The notes below the pieces were generated by a model. That model had not been told where the DNA came from. It saw only the letters and a list, made by a program, of their open reading frames with translations, and ran no database searches. From JALHST01 sp963798435 (GTDB lineage Bacteria > Bacteroidota > Bacteroidia > Flavobacteriales > Flavobacteriaceae), in contig CAWCTF010000001.1 of the NCBI GenBank assembly GCA_963798435.1, positions 62,001-126,000 of the forward strand: a stretch of DNA of 64,000 nt, read 5' to 3'. This document shows, in pieces, positions 1 to 8,059 of the stretch. The translations under genes were made by a program, and so were the position numbers. Within the stretch, counting starts at the first letter, position 1. Each line of letters begins with the position of its first letter.

Positions 1-430
1 CTTCCTTTGGTCCCCTCCGCGATTCCATATTATCGGTAACTATATTTTCAACAATGCACCAAAAATCCCCAGCATTGGTATGTTCCATTTGAACTTCTAT
101 TGACTTTGGGAACATTTTGTACAATGCCCTTGGAGTCGATGCAAAGACCAAAACCCCGCAATTACCCGGTTCACCCGCAAATCGATATTCGATATCAAGA
201 CGAAAATCGGCATAGCTTGCATCGGTGATGAGATGTCCCTGTGGGTTTCCCATACTTACCAAAAGGCCATTGCGAATGATAAACGGATTTATGGCGCTGG
301 GAATTGTGTCCATTTCAGGTACGTCGACATGCCATCCTGTTAAGTCTTTCCCATTAAACAGGGATACCTCTTTTCGTGAAGTACAGCTAACCAAGAGTAT
401 AATGCTAAGAATGAAGGCCAGATTTTTCAT
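1..430 (-). CDS. DUF1080 (3-keto-disaccharide hydrolase-like) lipoprotein, 3' part cut off by the window edge
   Basis: The reading frame opens at the ATG at 430 and runs off the left edge without a stop, giving about 143 visible residues. The protein starts with a lipoprotein signal (KNLAFILSIILLVSC) and continues straight into SLFNGKDLTGWHVD, the hallmark opening of the DUF1080 beta-sandwich fold. Members of this family are found in Bacteroidota polysaccharide loci, and several have been shown to cleave 3-keto-glycosides. The missing part should hold the rest of the concanavalin-like domain. The role as a glycan-acting cell-surface lipoprotein is inferred from family. It may work with the GMC/Gfo oxidoreductases at 14.8-17.6 kb, which could make 3-keto sugars, but the two loci are far apart. 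Confidence 0.85.
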   Translation of the reverse strand, partial: MKNLAFILSIILLVSCTSRKEVSLFNGKDLTGWHVDVPEMDTIPSAINPFIIRNGLLVSMGNPQGHLITDASYADFRLDIEYRFAGEPGNCGVLVFASTPRALYKMFPKSIEVQMEHTNAGDFWCIVENIVTDNMESRRGPKE

Positions 431-481
431 ATTTTAAAATATTAGGGATTTTATAAATTCATTAAAGACTGCGACTTCACA

Positions 482-1426
482 TTATTCTCCCAAGGTTTTA
501 CTACTCGTTTTGCTCGAAAACCTGGAAAATAAGACCAATTTTTTACTGGTATTGATAAAATAAACCCCTGTTAACAAAACAACCGCAGCTACTATCGACT
601 GAGCGGTAATCTGTTCACTTAAAAAGTACCAGCCTAAAAGCAATGCGATAATGGGATTTACATAGGTTGATGTCGCCACCTTTTCTGGCGAAACTACTTG
701 AAGGAGATAATTAAAGGCCGTAAAGGCGACGATACTCCCGAAGATGATCAGCAATATCATCGACAATTGCGCATGACCACTCCAATGTAAGGGTGAGGTC
801 CATTTTTCACCTGCTACCAGACTGAAAAGTAACATCATCGCACCGCCGATTACCATTTGATATCCGGTATTGACGAAGTAGTTCGACGGCAGGTTGGCAC
901 TTGATACGAAAAGACTGCCATAGCCCCAACTTAACATCGCCAAAAAAATCAAGAACATACCAAGAATCGAACCCTCTTGGCTAATGATTTGTTTTTGGCT
1001 GACCAGCAGATAAATACCAATAAACCCGAGTACTATCCCAATGACCGACATCAATTGGATTTTTTTTCCTTGAAGGATGCGCATCAAAAGTAACACAATC
1101 AAGGGTTGGGCAGAAATTTCCAGGGCAGCGAAGCCACTATCTACAAAATTAAGGGCCCAGACCACTACCCCATTCCCGAAAGACAGAAATAGAAATCCGG
1201 CGAGGGCTACGTTGAAAAATTGTTTCCAACTGATGTACAGACTCATTCCAGAAATTTTGGCAATACCAAAAATCAAGAGCCCAGCAATCACAAAACGCAT
1301 CCCGGCCAGCATAAAGGCGGGCAATTCGGTAACTGCGATTTTATTTAACAGATAGGTCGAACCCCAAATAACATAAATCGCAAAAAAGGCAAGGAATATG
1401 AGTAAGGGGCTTTCCGATTTTTGCAT
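482..1426 (-). CDS. EamA/DMT-family inner-membrane exporter
   Basis: 314 residues with about ten hydrophobic segments in two halves, the drug/metabolite transporter (EamA, RhaT-like) layout. The first segment carries FAIYVIWGSTYLLNKIA, the typical start of an EamA repeat, and the second half repeats the fold with STYVNPIIALLLGWYFLSE, matching the conserved (S/A)xxxxLxPVxAxLxxxxxLxE pattern. Such proteins export small metabolites or amino acids; the substrate cannot be read from sequence. It is divergent from the thioredoxin-like gene at 1597, with the promoters of both in the gap. Confidence 0.9.
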   Translation of the reverse strand: MQKSESPLLIFLAFFAIYVIWGSTYLLNKIAVTELPAFMLAGMRFVIAGLLIFGIAKISGMSLYISWKQFFNVALAGFLFLSFGNGVVVWALNFVDSGFAALEISAQPLIVLLLMRILQGKKIQLMSVIGIVLGFIGIYLLVSQKQIISQEGSILGMFLIFLAMLSWGYGSLFVSSANLPSNYFVNTGYQMVIGGAMMLLFSLVAGEKWTSPLHWSGHAQLSMILLIIFGSIVAFTAFNYLLQVVSPEKVATSTYVNPIIALLLGWYFLSEQITAQSIVAAVVLLTGVYFINTSKKLVLFSRFSSKTSSKTLGE

Positions 1427-1596
1427 AAAGTAATTGATTGGATCCTTTGGAGGCCAATATTAAGAATAACGAATTACTAAAAATAATTTTTACGATCAAA
1501 AAACAACTGCAAATTGTAACCATTGAAAGCGAAAAGGTTTTATTTGACTATCCCAACATTACAATATTCACTATCTTGACCTATGTTTTTTCGACC

Positions 1597-2202
1597 ATGA
1601 CCAAAATAGCAACCTTATTTTTCCTATTACTTTTGCATCCCCTTATGGCACAGGATCGGCCTATTAAAGTGGTTGTCGAAGATATGCCCAACCGTTTGGC
1701 ATTCTATGCCCTGAACGAAAACGAAAAGGATTTTGATGTTCGGCTAACCATTTCAGGAACCGATTTCAGGCAAAGCAAAGCGAAACCTAGGCTCATACGA
1801 GTACCTGGGGCTTCGAAGGTGCAACTGGCCACCATCTACCTCTTAAGAGGCAAAAAACCTGCCTATACCTATGACCTGTATGTAAGCGATAGTATCTCGG
1901 AGAGGGCGATGCTAAAGGAATTTATTACTATCAAAATTGCACCGAGGAAACCGATTATCGTTTATATCCCGAAGAAATGCATCGCATGTGATAGTATTAT
2001 TAGCCCTTTGGAAAACAGTAAATATGTCTATCAATCGTACGATCTTGATACCAATCCTCAAATTAAGGACCAACTACAACGCATTTATGGGCCAAGTTCC
2101 CCCATCGATTCGATGCAAACGCCTATTATAAATATGGGAGGGGTACTTCATACCGAAATACGCACTTTCGATCAATTGATGGAAGTACTATTAAAAGACT
2201 AG
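1597..2202 (+). CDS. Exported thioredoxin/glutaredoxin-like protein with a CIAC motif
   Basis: The frame is open upstream to 1438, but I choose the ATG at 1597 because it is followed at once by a signal peptide (TKIATLFFLLLLHPLMAQ). The mature protein of about 180 residues has an N-terminal beta-rich segment of unknown family and a C-terminal redox-like part: IIVYIPKKCIACDSI around residues 120-134, with the CxxC pair at C128 and C131, then QTPIINMGG, which fits the cis-proline strand of thioredoxin folds. Likely a periplasmic thiol-disulfide protein; the partner is unknown. Confidence 0.7.
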   Translation: MTKIATLFFLLLLHPLMAQDRPIKVVVEDMPNRLAFYALNENEKDFDVRLTISGTDFRQSKAKPRLIRVPGASKVQLATIYLLRGKKPAYTYDLYVSDSISERAMLKEFITIKIAPRKPIIVYIPKKCIACDSIISPLENSKYVYQSYDLDTNPQIKDQLQRIYGPSSPIDSMQTPIINMGGVLHTEIRTFDQLMEVLLKD

Positions 2203-2519
2203 GTCACTTGGCCAATAGCAGCTCTGGGAAACAACAATAATTCATACGATATCACACTCGCCCACCAGAAGCCACATCGTCTTATCGGCTTCGTTATTCC
2301 ATTTTCCAAAATCGGCGCTTCCCAATCGCTTAACTGTATTGTGAATATGCAGAAGACGCAATATCACAACAGTTTAAAATAATCAAAATCGACGATTTAC
2401 TATTCATGCCTCAAATATTGTAGCGTATAAAATTTTTTTTGTTAAAAATCAATAAAATTCATAACTACCTATATTACAGATATATGCGTCAAAATTACTA
2501 GTTGTTGGCAGCAGAATTT

Positions 2520-2565
2520 TTGTTAAATATTACATAAAACAGTACCTTTTATTACATAGTACTGT
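2520..2565 (+). promoter_or_regulatory. Probable promoter overlapped by a 7-bp inverted repeat, upstream of the small-peptide cluster
   Basis: A TTG at 2520-2522 lies 20 bp before TACCTTTT (2543-2550), close to the Bacteroidota -33/-7 pattern (TTG, then TAnnTTTG). The perfect inverted repeat ACAGTAC (2539-2545) and GTACTGT (2559-2565), 20 bp centre to centre, brackets the -7 box, as an operator for a dimeric repressor would. It could instead form a short hairpin at the 5' end of the transcript. The rest of 2203-2617 shows no convincing gene. Confidence 0.4.
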
Positions 2566-2617
2566 AACAAAAGTAATCTTCTGTCGTCTTCTCTATATAT
2601 ATCAAAATATTTAAATC

Positions 2618-2740
2618 ATGGAAACAATACATCCGCACCAAAGACGTCCCAAAATATATTATGAATTCGGATTTGGCTGGCACACCGACTGGTGGTACGA
2701 TCAAAGAATTAAAAAAGAAAGAGTAACAAGCAACAATTAA
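2618..2740 (+). CDS. Small basic, aromatic-rich peptide (40 aa), first gene of the small-peptide cluster
   Basis: ATG at 2618, TAA at 2738; 40 residues beginning METIHPHQRRPKIYYEF and carrying GFGWHTDWWYDQR. It has no signal peptide or membrane segment and is rich in His, Trp, Tyr and Arg. The 16 bases ending in its start codon (AAATATTTAAATCATG, 2605-2620) are repeated exactly before the next small gene, which supports translation. I recognise no family. It is not clearly homologous to the two peptides that follow, although it shares their leader and direction. Confidence 0.5.
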   Translation: METIHPHQRRPKIYYEFGFGWHTDWWYDQRIKKERVTSNN

Positions 2741-2779
2741 CAATTAACATTTAACAATTAATAGGTAAATATTTAAATC

Positions 2780-2893
2780 ATGAAAGCACACAATTTAAAA
2801 ACTGCAACAGAATCAAAATCGTTCCATTACTTTTCATCTTTTAAGGATAGCAAAAGAGTACAATGGGCTCAGTATCGAAGTTACACTCGTTAA
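2780..2893 (+). CDS. Small conserved peptide (37 aa), copy A of a tandem paralogous pair
   Basis: ATG at 2780, TAA at 2891. It has the same exact 16-base leader as the preceding gene (2767-2782). The peptide aligns without gaps over its full length with the peptide at 2943-3056: 16 of 37 residues are identical and most others are conservative. Shared elements are TES at 10-12, FSxF at 18-21, then DSKR at 23-26 and WAxxR at 29-33. Coding conservation between neighbours with diverged DNA argues that it is a real gene. It is soluble and strongly basic. Function is unknown. Confidence 0.65.
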   Translation: MKAHNLKTATESKSFHYFSSFKDSKRVQWAQYRSYTR

Positions 2894-2942
2894 ACACTTT
2901 TACATGTACAAATAGTACATCAATCATATAAAAAACAACATC

Positions 2943-3056
2943 ATGAAAACATTCAACAATCAATCACCAACAGAATCCAGACGACATTCATTCTTTTCCA
3001 ATTTCAGGGATAGCAAACGAATTCGGTGGGCAGAATCGAGACATTTCTTACACTAG
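2943..3056 (+). CDS. Small conserved peptide (37 aa), copy B of a tandem paralogous pair
   Basis: ATG at 2943, TAG at 3054. Same length as copy A and alignable end to end: TES, FFSNFRDSKR, then IRWAESR. The start codon sits in the same ATCATG context as copy A. It is followed within about 25 bp by an intrinsic terminator at 3079-3121, so 2618-3056 looks like one short transcript of three mini-genes. Nothing else in the window matches the motif FSxF(K/R)DSKR(V/I)xWA. Function is unknown; possibilities include a small RNA- or ribosome-binding peptide or an intracellular regulator. Confidence 0.65.
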   Translation: MKTFNNQSPTESRRHSFFSNFRDSKRIRWAESRHFLH

Positions 3057-3078
3057 GCTATAGGCTCGTATAGCAATT

Positions 3079-3121
3079 AAAAAGGGGGGTGCATCTTCAA
3101 AAGAATTGCATCCCTTTTTTA
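3079..3121 (+). terminator. Intrinsic terminator of the small-peptide cluster
   Basis: A hairpin pairs AAAAGGG...TGCA with TGCATCCCTTTTTT and ends in a run of six T. It lies between convergent genes, and its A-rich left arm could also stop transcription coming from the DUF4251 gene on the minus strand. Confidence 0.7.
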
Positions 3122-3151
3122 TTTTGATAATAGTAATCACCTTTCGTTCCT

Positions 3152-3643
3152 TTAAGCCTTCAATGGCTGCACACGCCCATAATATCGTATTCCGGTTCGG
3201 TTTATGCTCTTTACAAGTACGTTGGCAAACCCACTCCCATTGATTTCAAGTACAACCCGATATAAACCTGATTTTCCAGACACATCGAATGTGATGGTGA
3301 TTCTCCGTTTTCTATCATTGAAAAGCACGTTATATTTTAATGGTTTTGCGTTAAAGGTGATAGCACCTTCATCAGGATAATCAATACTGGTCGTAACTTC
3401 CCCAAAATAAGGTAAATACGCCGATACCGAATCCTTTTTGAATTCAAGGAAATTGTCATTTGTGGTCATACTACGACTGCGGCCTGAAATCGGCGATGCA
3501 CTGTCGGCATTGAAACTAAACCTGCGGTTTGATACCAACTCCTTTATGTTTTCGTACGCTCTGTCGGCGGAATCATTCGGTTTTTGTGAAAAAAGCATAT
3601 CTGCACAGCAAACGGCGATTAAAAGAAAGTGAATTGTTTTCAT
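3152..3643 (-). CDS. DUF4251 family exported protein
   Basis: 163 residues with a signal peptide (MKTIHFLLIAVCCADMLFSQ) and then a beta-rich DUF4251 domain. The motifs are RRFSFNADSASP, followed by DNFLEFKKDSVSAYLPYFGEV and a C-terminal half ending SGFANVLVKSINRTGIRYYG. The pattern of an xxLPYFG segment after a KxDSVxAxL strand is typical of the family. Members are small secreted proteins of Bacteroidota with no known activity. Transcribed alone, convergent with the small-peptide cluster. Confidence 0.8.
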   Translation of the reverse strand: MKTIHFLLIAVCCADMLFSQKPNDSADRAYENIKELVSNRRFSFNADSASPISGRSRSMTTNDNFLEFKKDSVSAYLPYFGEVTTSIDYPDEGAITFNAKPLKYNVLFNDRKRRITITFDVSGKSGLYRVVLEINGSGFANVLVKSINRTGIRYYGRVQPLKA

Positions 3644-3876
3644 GGATCATCTTTGGTTAGAAGGCACAATCAACGTGCCAAATATAGATAAGGCGTTGGG
3701 AAGTCTCATTTGAGATGGATATGCGAAGTATTCATTGGCTACGGATGTAAAACTTCCTACCATTTCAGAAACACTAAGGATTCATCATTTTCCTATATAC
3801 TGAATTAACCCTATGGAGGCTTCATTTTCGCAGACAATGATTTGCAAAGTAAAGAGCTGGTTCAGAATTAAATTCA

Positions 3877-3904
3877 TAAAAAAACCCGGCTAAAATAGCC
3901 GGGT
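3877..3904 (-). terminator. Intrinsic terminator of the lipoprotein gene at 3930-4706
   Basis: A perfect 9-bp stem, ACCCGGCTA (3884-3892) with TAGCCGGGT (3896-3904) and a 3-base loop, is followed on the minus strand by seven T. It lies 25 bp after the stop codon. Confidence 0.85.
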
Positions 3905-3929
3905 ATAAATACAATCCTATTTTAATTTT

Positions 3930-4706
3930 CTAATCGTTTATGGTAATTTCCTCGGTAACATCGTTAGGGTACGTTAAGGTTGCCTTATTGTCACAACTAC
4001 CATCCCCAAAAGCAATAGTTACGTAAAGTCCATTTTTGTCAACGATCATGTCGCCACTAGTAATAAACCCGCATGCTAAATTACCTTCTAAAATAGTTCC
4101 AACAGTAACCATATAGGTGTTACCATCCAATTGAACGGTCCAATCACCATCGATCGAATAGGTTGTGCTTTCAAGACTATCACCAAATTCGATTCCAAAA
4201 GTCTTTGTTCCACTTTCGGTAATTACAGATTCGTCTTCCATGGTCACCACTAAATTACTGGCGACCGAAAGAGTGATACTACCTTGCGCATTATCACTAA
4301 CGATAGTATAGGCGCGTGTGCCATTTATTTTAATGGTTCCAACATAAAAATCGGCAAAAGTCGCCGTATAGGAAGCCTCTCCTTCAGCGGTGGCATATAC
4401 GACATTCAAAGTGCCATTCACATTTTCCGTTCCGTTTAATACACAATTATTAAAAGTTGCCGTAAATCCGGTTTCGGAATATTCGGCCACATAACAATCT
4501 GAAACCTTGGCAGATTTTCCACTTTGCCCGTTGCCATTGTATATTTCAGCCAGTGCATTATCAGCAATTCGGGCAACATCATCTGTTTCCAAAATTGATT
4601 TGAGCTCTGTCTGCGTCAGTTGTTGATTACCGGCAACTTCGTTGTCCTTACTACAGCTAAATGCGAGTACCGCAATTGTGCCAAATAAAAGAACCTGTTT
4701 TTTCAT
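3930..4706 (-). CDS. Beta-rich lipoprotein of unknown function
   Basis: I place the start at the ATG at 4706 (MKKQVLLFGTIAVLAFSCSKDN), which gives a compact lipoprotein signal with Cys18 as the lipidation site; the frame is open for 16 more codons upstream, with several other Met. The mature part is made of short Thr/Ser/Asn-rich strands in two roughly similar halves, for example GTENVNGTLNVVYATAEGEA and ITESGTKTFGIEF, suggesting a beta-sandwich or barrel on the cell surface. No catalytic motif is visible. It may be a SusD-unrelated surface lipoprotein; no known family was recognised. Confidence 0.75.
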   Translation of the reverse strand: MKKQVLLFGTIAVLAFSCSKDNEVAGNQQLTQTELKSILETDDVARIADNALAEIYNGNGQSGKSAKVSDCYVAEYSETGFTATFNNCVLNGTENVNGTLNVVYATAEGEASYTATFADFYVGTIKINGTRAYTIVSDNAQGSITLSVASNLVVTMEDESVITESGTKTFGIEFGDSLESTTYSIDGDWTVQLDGNTYMVTVGTILEGNLACGFITSGDMIVDKNGLYVTIAFGDGSCDNKATLTYPNDVTEEITIND

Positions 4707-4980
4707 TGCAATGGTCTTGATCATCATCATAAATTTTTGGTTTATAGTACCCAAAACGGATTTCGCCCGATTTTAGTACAATTCAAAAAAGTTATTAGAT
4801 GAACAGCACTTTTTAGGTATTCGTTTGCAAAGAACGTATACCGAAAAGTCGCTTTAAGTCTGGGAAAGAATGCAGCTTGTTCTATTAGTTATTTTGGGAA
4901 GAATGGGCAGGAACTGTATTTCTTTACCCCTAGAAGTTCTAAGAGCATGAAAATACCTTAAAAGAATCGCTTGTGAGGAA

Positions 4981-5430
4981 TTATATCTTCTTGACGCGCA
5001 CGGCATTCAAACCTTTCATGCCTTTTTCCAGTTCATAGGAAACCTTGTCGTTTTCCATAATTTCATCGATAAGACCACTTACATGCACGAAATATTTTTC
5101 TTGGTTGTCTGAATCAATGATAAAACCAAATCCCTTGGAACTGTCGAAGAACGAAACTTTTCCCTTATGAATAGGGTCTTCGGCTTCTTGTTCTTCTTTT
5201 TTAGGAATTCCTAATACGATGCTCTCAGCATCAATTTTTACTTTTTTGGAGGGATCTGGAGGTGTATCGGTAAAATGACCGTTTTCGTCAACATATACTA
5301 ACATATCCTCGAAGGTGCCACCCGTGGAAGAGGCCTTTCGGGCTACTTTCTTTTTCTGCTTCTCTTCTCGCTTTTTTAAGCGTTTTTTCTCCCGCTCCTT
5401 TTTACCATAAGTCTCTTGTGCTCTTGCCAT
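4981..5430 (-). CDS. Cold-shock-domain protein with a lysine-rich N-terminal tail
   Basis: 149 residues. Residues 1-40 are almost all Lys, Arg, Glu and Gln (KKEREKKRLKKREEKQKKK), a charged tail likely to bind nucleic acid. Residues from about 90 form a cold-shock domain: GKVSFFDSSKGFGFI contains RNP1 (KGFGFI), and KYFVHVSGL contains RNP2. This tail-plus-CSD form is common in Bacteroidota. Expected role: single-stranded nucleic-acid chaperone that melts mRNA structure. Monocistronic, with a long upstream gap (5431-5992) in which I see no gene; part of that may be the 5' leader. Confidence 0.9.
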   Translation of the reverse strand: MARAQETYGKKEREKKRLKKREEKQKKKVARKASSTGGTFEDMLVYVDENGHFTDTPPDPSKKVKIDAESIVLGIPKKEEQEAEDPIHKGKVSFFDSSKGFGFIIDSDNQEKYFVHVSGLIDEIMENDKVSYELEKGMKGLNAVRVKKI

Positions 5431-5958
5431 TCACTATAATTTAAGTTATTTAATTTTATCAGTCTGAACGAATCCTTCATTTCGCCAGCATTGAAGCACC
5501 CCATGAAAGATACGGAATTGACAATTTTTAAAATTGCTTATCTAATACCAATAATTCAGTGTTACAAAAAGACGCTAGGACGCTGGAATAAGGATATTCT
5601 TTTATTTTAACGCCTCAAAGATAAGTTTGGTTGAACTTGGATGCAAATACTTTGCCATAAAAGTGTGAATTTATGGACCAATGCGCATAATTTTCCTCCT
5701 AAATGGACACAACAGTGCTCATTTGGCATGATTCATCGTCTTTTTTAACCCTATCTTCAATCCCCCATCCCCTATTCATTGGATACCCTAAAGTTATCTT
5801 GACTTTCTATTACAGGGAACTTTCAACAGCGCGACATGCGCTCTGAGTCTACAAGCGACTTCATACAACTTGGCCATGATGGATTGATTGGCAGCTTTTG
5901 AGACCTAAAAATTGAATGTCACACGTATGTCACGCAATACGCCGCCCCTCTAAACGTT

Positions 5959-5989
5959 ATTTAAATCGTATACGATTAAGTATATTTGT
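5959..5989 (+). promoter_or_regulatory. Promoter with a palindromic GntR-type operator
   Basis: The perfect 14-bp palindrome AATCGTATACGATT (5965-5978) lies just before a perfect -7 box TATATTTG (5982-5989). GntR/FCD regulators typically bind short palindromes with a GTATAC or similar core, and this one is immediately upstream of a GntR gene, so autoregulation is the natural reading. The -7 box ends only 3 bases before the ATG at 5993, so the transcript may be leaderless. Confidence 0.65.
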
Positions 5990-5992
5990 AGT

Positions 5993-6640
5993 ATGGACGC
6001 AAAAGTAATCTTACGGGACCAAGTTCGCGAATACCTCTTAGAACATATGAAACTTGGAAAATTGGTAAGCGGGCAGACCATCAATTTGGCTGCACTTTCC
6101 AGAAAACTGAACGTAAGTGTTACCCCTATTCGTGAAGCCCTGACACAATTGCAACAGGCAAGGATCATTGAAGCGATACCCAATCGCGGATTTATCATTG
6201 CCGACCTGAATCGAAAGGAAGCGAAAGATCTTTATGAACTGGTCGCTGATCTTGAAGTACTGGCTATTGAAAATTCTGTTTTCTTCCCTTCTTGCATCGA
6301 GGGCCTTAAAAAGCAACAAACGGTTTTTAAGACGGCACAGGGAACCTTACAGCGCATTACCGCCAAACTCGAATTTCATCGGTTGCTTACCCGACACTAT
6401 GAAAACCAATTGGCCCAACAGATTTTGGCCGACCTGAAGACGCGGGTCTTTTTTTACGAGAAAGCCTTATTGTCCGATGAAACCATCTATGATAAATCGG
6501 ATAATCAACATGATGGCATCATCTCTGCCATCGAAGATGACAATGTCCCCACAGCAGCGCTCATTCTTAAAATGAACTGGATGTTGATTTTAGATTATAT
6601 CCACAAGCAGCTGGGAACGAGCCGCTCAGTTTCCTATTGA
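5993..6640 (+). CDS. GntR family transcriptional regulator (FCD/FadR-like)
   Basis: 215 residues. An N-terminal winged helix-turn-helix spans about 5-70: LREYLLEHMKLGKLVSGQ, then LAALSRKLNVSVTPIREALTQL with the diagnostic TPIREAL recognition helix, and the wing RGFIIADL. The C-terminal helical part (about 75-210) fits an FCD ligand-binding domain, including EFHRLLTRHYEN and DNQHDGIISAIEDDN, where His residues would bind a metal. Ligands of this class are usually organic acids or sugar acids. The palindrome at 5965-5978 is the likely operator. Its 3' end overlaps the convergent gene at 6634 by 7 bp. Confidence 0.92.
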   Translation: MDAKVILRDQVREYLLEHMKLGKLVSGQTINLAALSRKLNVSVTPIREALTQLQQARIIEAIPNRGFIIADLNRKEAKDLYELVADLEVLAIENSVFFPSCIEGLKKQQTVFKTAQGTLQRITAKLEFHRLLTRHYENQLAQQILADLKTRVFFYEKALLSDETIYDKSDNQHDGIISAIEDDNVPTAALILKMNWMLILDYIHKQLGTSRSVSY

Positions 6641-7230
6641 TCCAAATCATTTAAAATAGCTTCCGCCGACTTTGTAATACTTGAATAGTGCCCATATACC
6701 CAACGCGCAAAGAAAAATAAAATAGCACTCATTACAGGGATGTACCAGAGCCACGTTTGTGTGCCTAAAAAAAGATCTTTCCCATTTTGTATCTTGTTAA
6801 ATACGGGCATGCTCGTAAACAGTATTAAAAACCCACAGAAGATGGATAGGCGCTGCAAAAAGAGCAAGTGATCTTTCGCTTTGCTAAATTTAAGGAAGGT
6901 TTCTGTATACGTGGAGTGCACCAAATCGACACCCTGTAATTTGTTAAGAGATCGCAGCACCAGGACCGGAAGCACTAAAAGGCACCCTAGGGTAATTATT
7001 CCAGATGTTAAAAGGTACCACGTATCCAATTCATCTATATGTATAAGGATATATACGGAAATAGCATACGAAAACACCGCCCCGATGGTTTCAAACGTAC
7101 TGATTTTGCGAAATTTGTTGCGATATTTTTGCTGTGTCATTTCGAGTATGATTTTGTCGGTTAATTTTTTTTGTTGCCCAAGTTGCTCGCTCATTTGCGT
7201 CCAAGTAGCCTTGATTTCATCTAGATCCAT
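6634..7230 (-). CDS. Membrane protein encoded with an ECF sigma factor (possible anti-sigma factor)
   Basis: 198 residues: a soluble N-terminal stretch (MDLDEIKATWTQMSEQLGQQ, about 1-45), then four hydrophobic segments around 50-70, 77-95, 125-145 and 158-175, and a short C-terminal tail. The gene starts 4 bp after the sigma-factor stop, so the two are co-transcribed. In Bacteroidota, small membrane proteins with this opening commonly follow sigma-70 genes and are thought to hold the sigma factor at the membrane. No zinc-binding anti-sigma motif is present, so the role is inferred from position. Confidence 0.8.
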   Translation of the reverse strand: MDLDEIKATWTQMSEQLGQQKKLTDKIILEMTQQKYRNKFRKISTFETIGAVFSYAISVYILIHIDELDTWYLLTSGIITLGCLLVLPVLVLRSLNKLQGVDLVHSTYTETFLKFSKAKDHLLFLQRLSIFCGFLILFTSMPVFNKIQNGKDLFLGTQTWLWYIPVMSAILFFFARWVYGHYSSITKSAEAILNDLDQ

Positions 7231-7234
7231 CGCG

Positions 7235-7723
7235 TTAATTTTTAATAATCCGGGATTTTAATTTTAGTTTTATCCGAGCTAGGCGGGTCCCTACATTCGT
7301 CGTTGACAGTCCGGTTATCTCTGAAATATCCTCATATTTCCTTCCCTCAAGGAACAATAGGATCAAGCCCTTATCAAGTGCGCTCAGACTGCCAATCTGA
7401 TCATACATCAGTTTCAGGCGCTCTTCGAATTGACTATCATAGGTTTCGGTTTGTTCGATGACCATAGTATCGATTGAAATCGAACTTTCACGCTTCCCTC
7501 TTTTCTTAATTCTTGTCAATGCCGTATTTAGGGCAACACGATACATCCAGGTGCTAATTTTGGCCTCATTCCTAAATGAATCATAAGACTTCCATAATTG
7601 ATAGACAATATCCTGGTACAGGTCTTGTTGATCATTCTTATTGTCGGTATAGACGGTGGTAATTTTGAAAATAACACCTTCGTACTGCTTGATGACGGCT
7701 ATAAATTTCGCTTCCTTCCCCAT
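7235..7723 (-). CDS. ECF-type RNA polymerase sigma factor
   Basis: I choose the ATG at 7723 (MGKEAKFIAVIKQYEGVIF), because the 21 codons upstream do not resemble the family. Region 2 is seen in NDQQDLYQDIVYQLWKSYDSF and ISTWMYRVALNTALTRIKKR. Region 4 is the helix-turn-helix LFLEGRKYEDISEITGLSTT with NVGTRLARIKLKLKSR. At 162 residues the size is typical of an ECF sigma factor. It would direct RNA polymerase to a small regulon; its activity is probably controlled by the membrane protein encoded next to it. Confidence 0.92.
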   Translation of the reverse strand: MGKEAKFIAVIKQYEGVIFKITTVYTDNKNDQQDLYQDIVYQLWKSYDSFRNEAKISTWMYRVALNTALTRIKKRGKRESSISIDTMVIEQTETYDSQFEERLKLMYDQIGSLSALDKGLILLFLEGRKYEDISEITGLSTTNVGTRLARIKLKLKSRIIKN

Positions 7724-7903
7724 AATCTGGTTTTCCTTTAAACTGTTAGTTGCAGTTAAGTGCAAATAATCACATCGAAGGCACAATAAATTTTACCATG
7801 AAGTTTTACTTGCCTAATTTTGTATTGGAAAATGCCTGTATGTAGGCCCGCTGGAGGATTTCATTCTACTTCCTGCATGTTTTTCAATTAAAAATTTTGA
7901 TAT

Positions 7904-8050
7904 ATGGGCTATTTATCTCCTCAAATCGAAGCTTGGACTAAAAAAAATAGACATACAGAGGTTTCTTTGGTCAAAAAGGAAGTTTCATGTGGAATTTTTC
8001 AGGATTATGAAAAGTATCCTTCGCAAATCAATGACAAATCGGGGGAATAA
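7904..8050 (+). CDS. Possible small protein (48 aa), unsupported by homology
   Basis: ATG at 7904 and TAA at 8048 enclose a 48-residue frame (starting MGYLSPQIEAWTKKNRH) in an otherwise empty 336-bp gap. Composition is mixed and hydrophilic, with one Cys. An A/T-rich leader precedes it, but no promoter box or repeated leader supports it. It could be a chance frame. Confidence 0.25.
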   Translation: MGYLSPQIEAWTKKNRHTEVSLVKKEVSCGIFQDYEKYPSQINDKSGE

Positions 8051-8059
8051 TTTCTGATT

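Noticed and set aside
1438..1596. A 53-codon N-terminal extension of the thioredoxin-like protein
   Set aside because: The extension has no family features, and a proper signal peptide begins at the internal ATG at 1597.
5703..5840. A short plus-strand frame in the gap before the GntR gene
   Set aside because: No leader, no repeat and no coding character; the region more likely holds promoters or the leader of the cold-shock gene.
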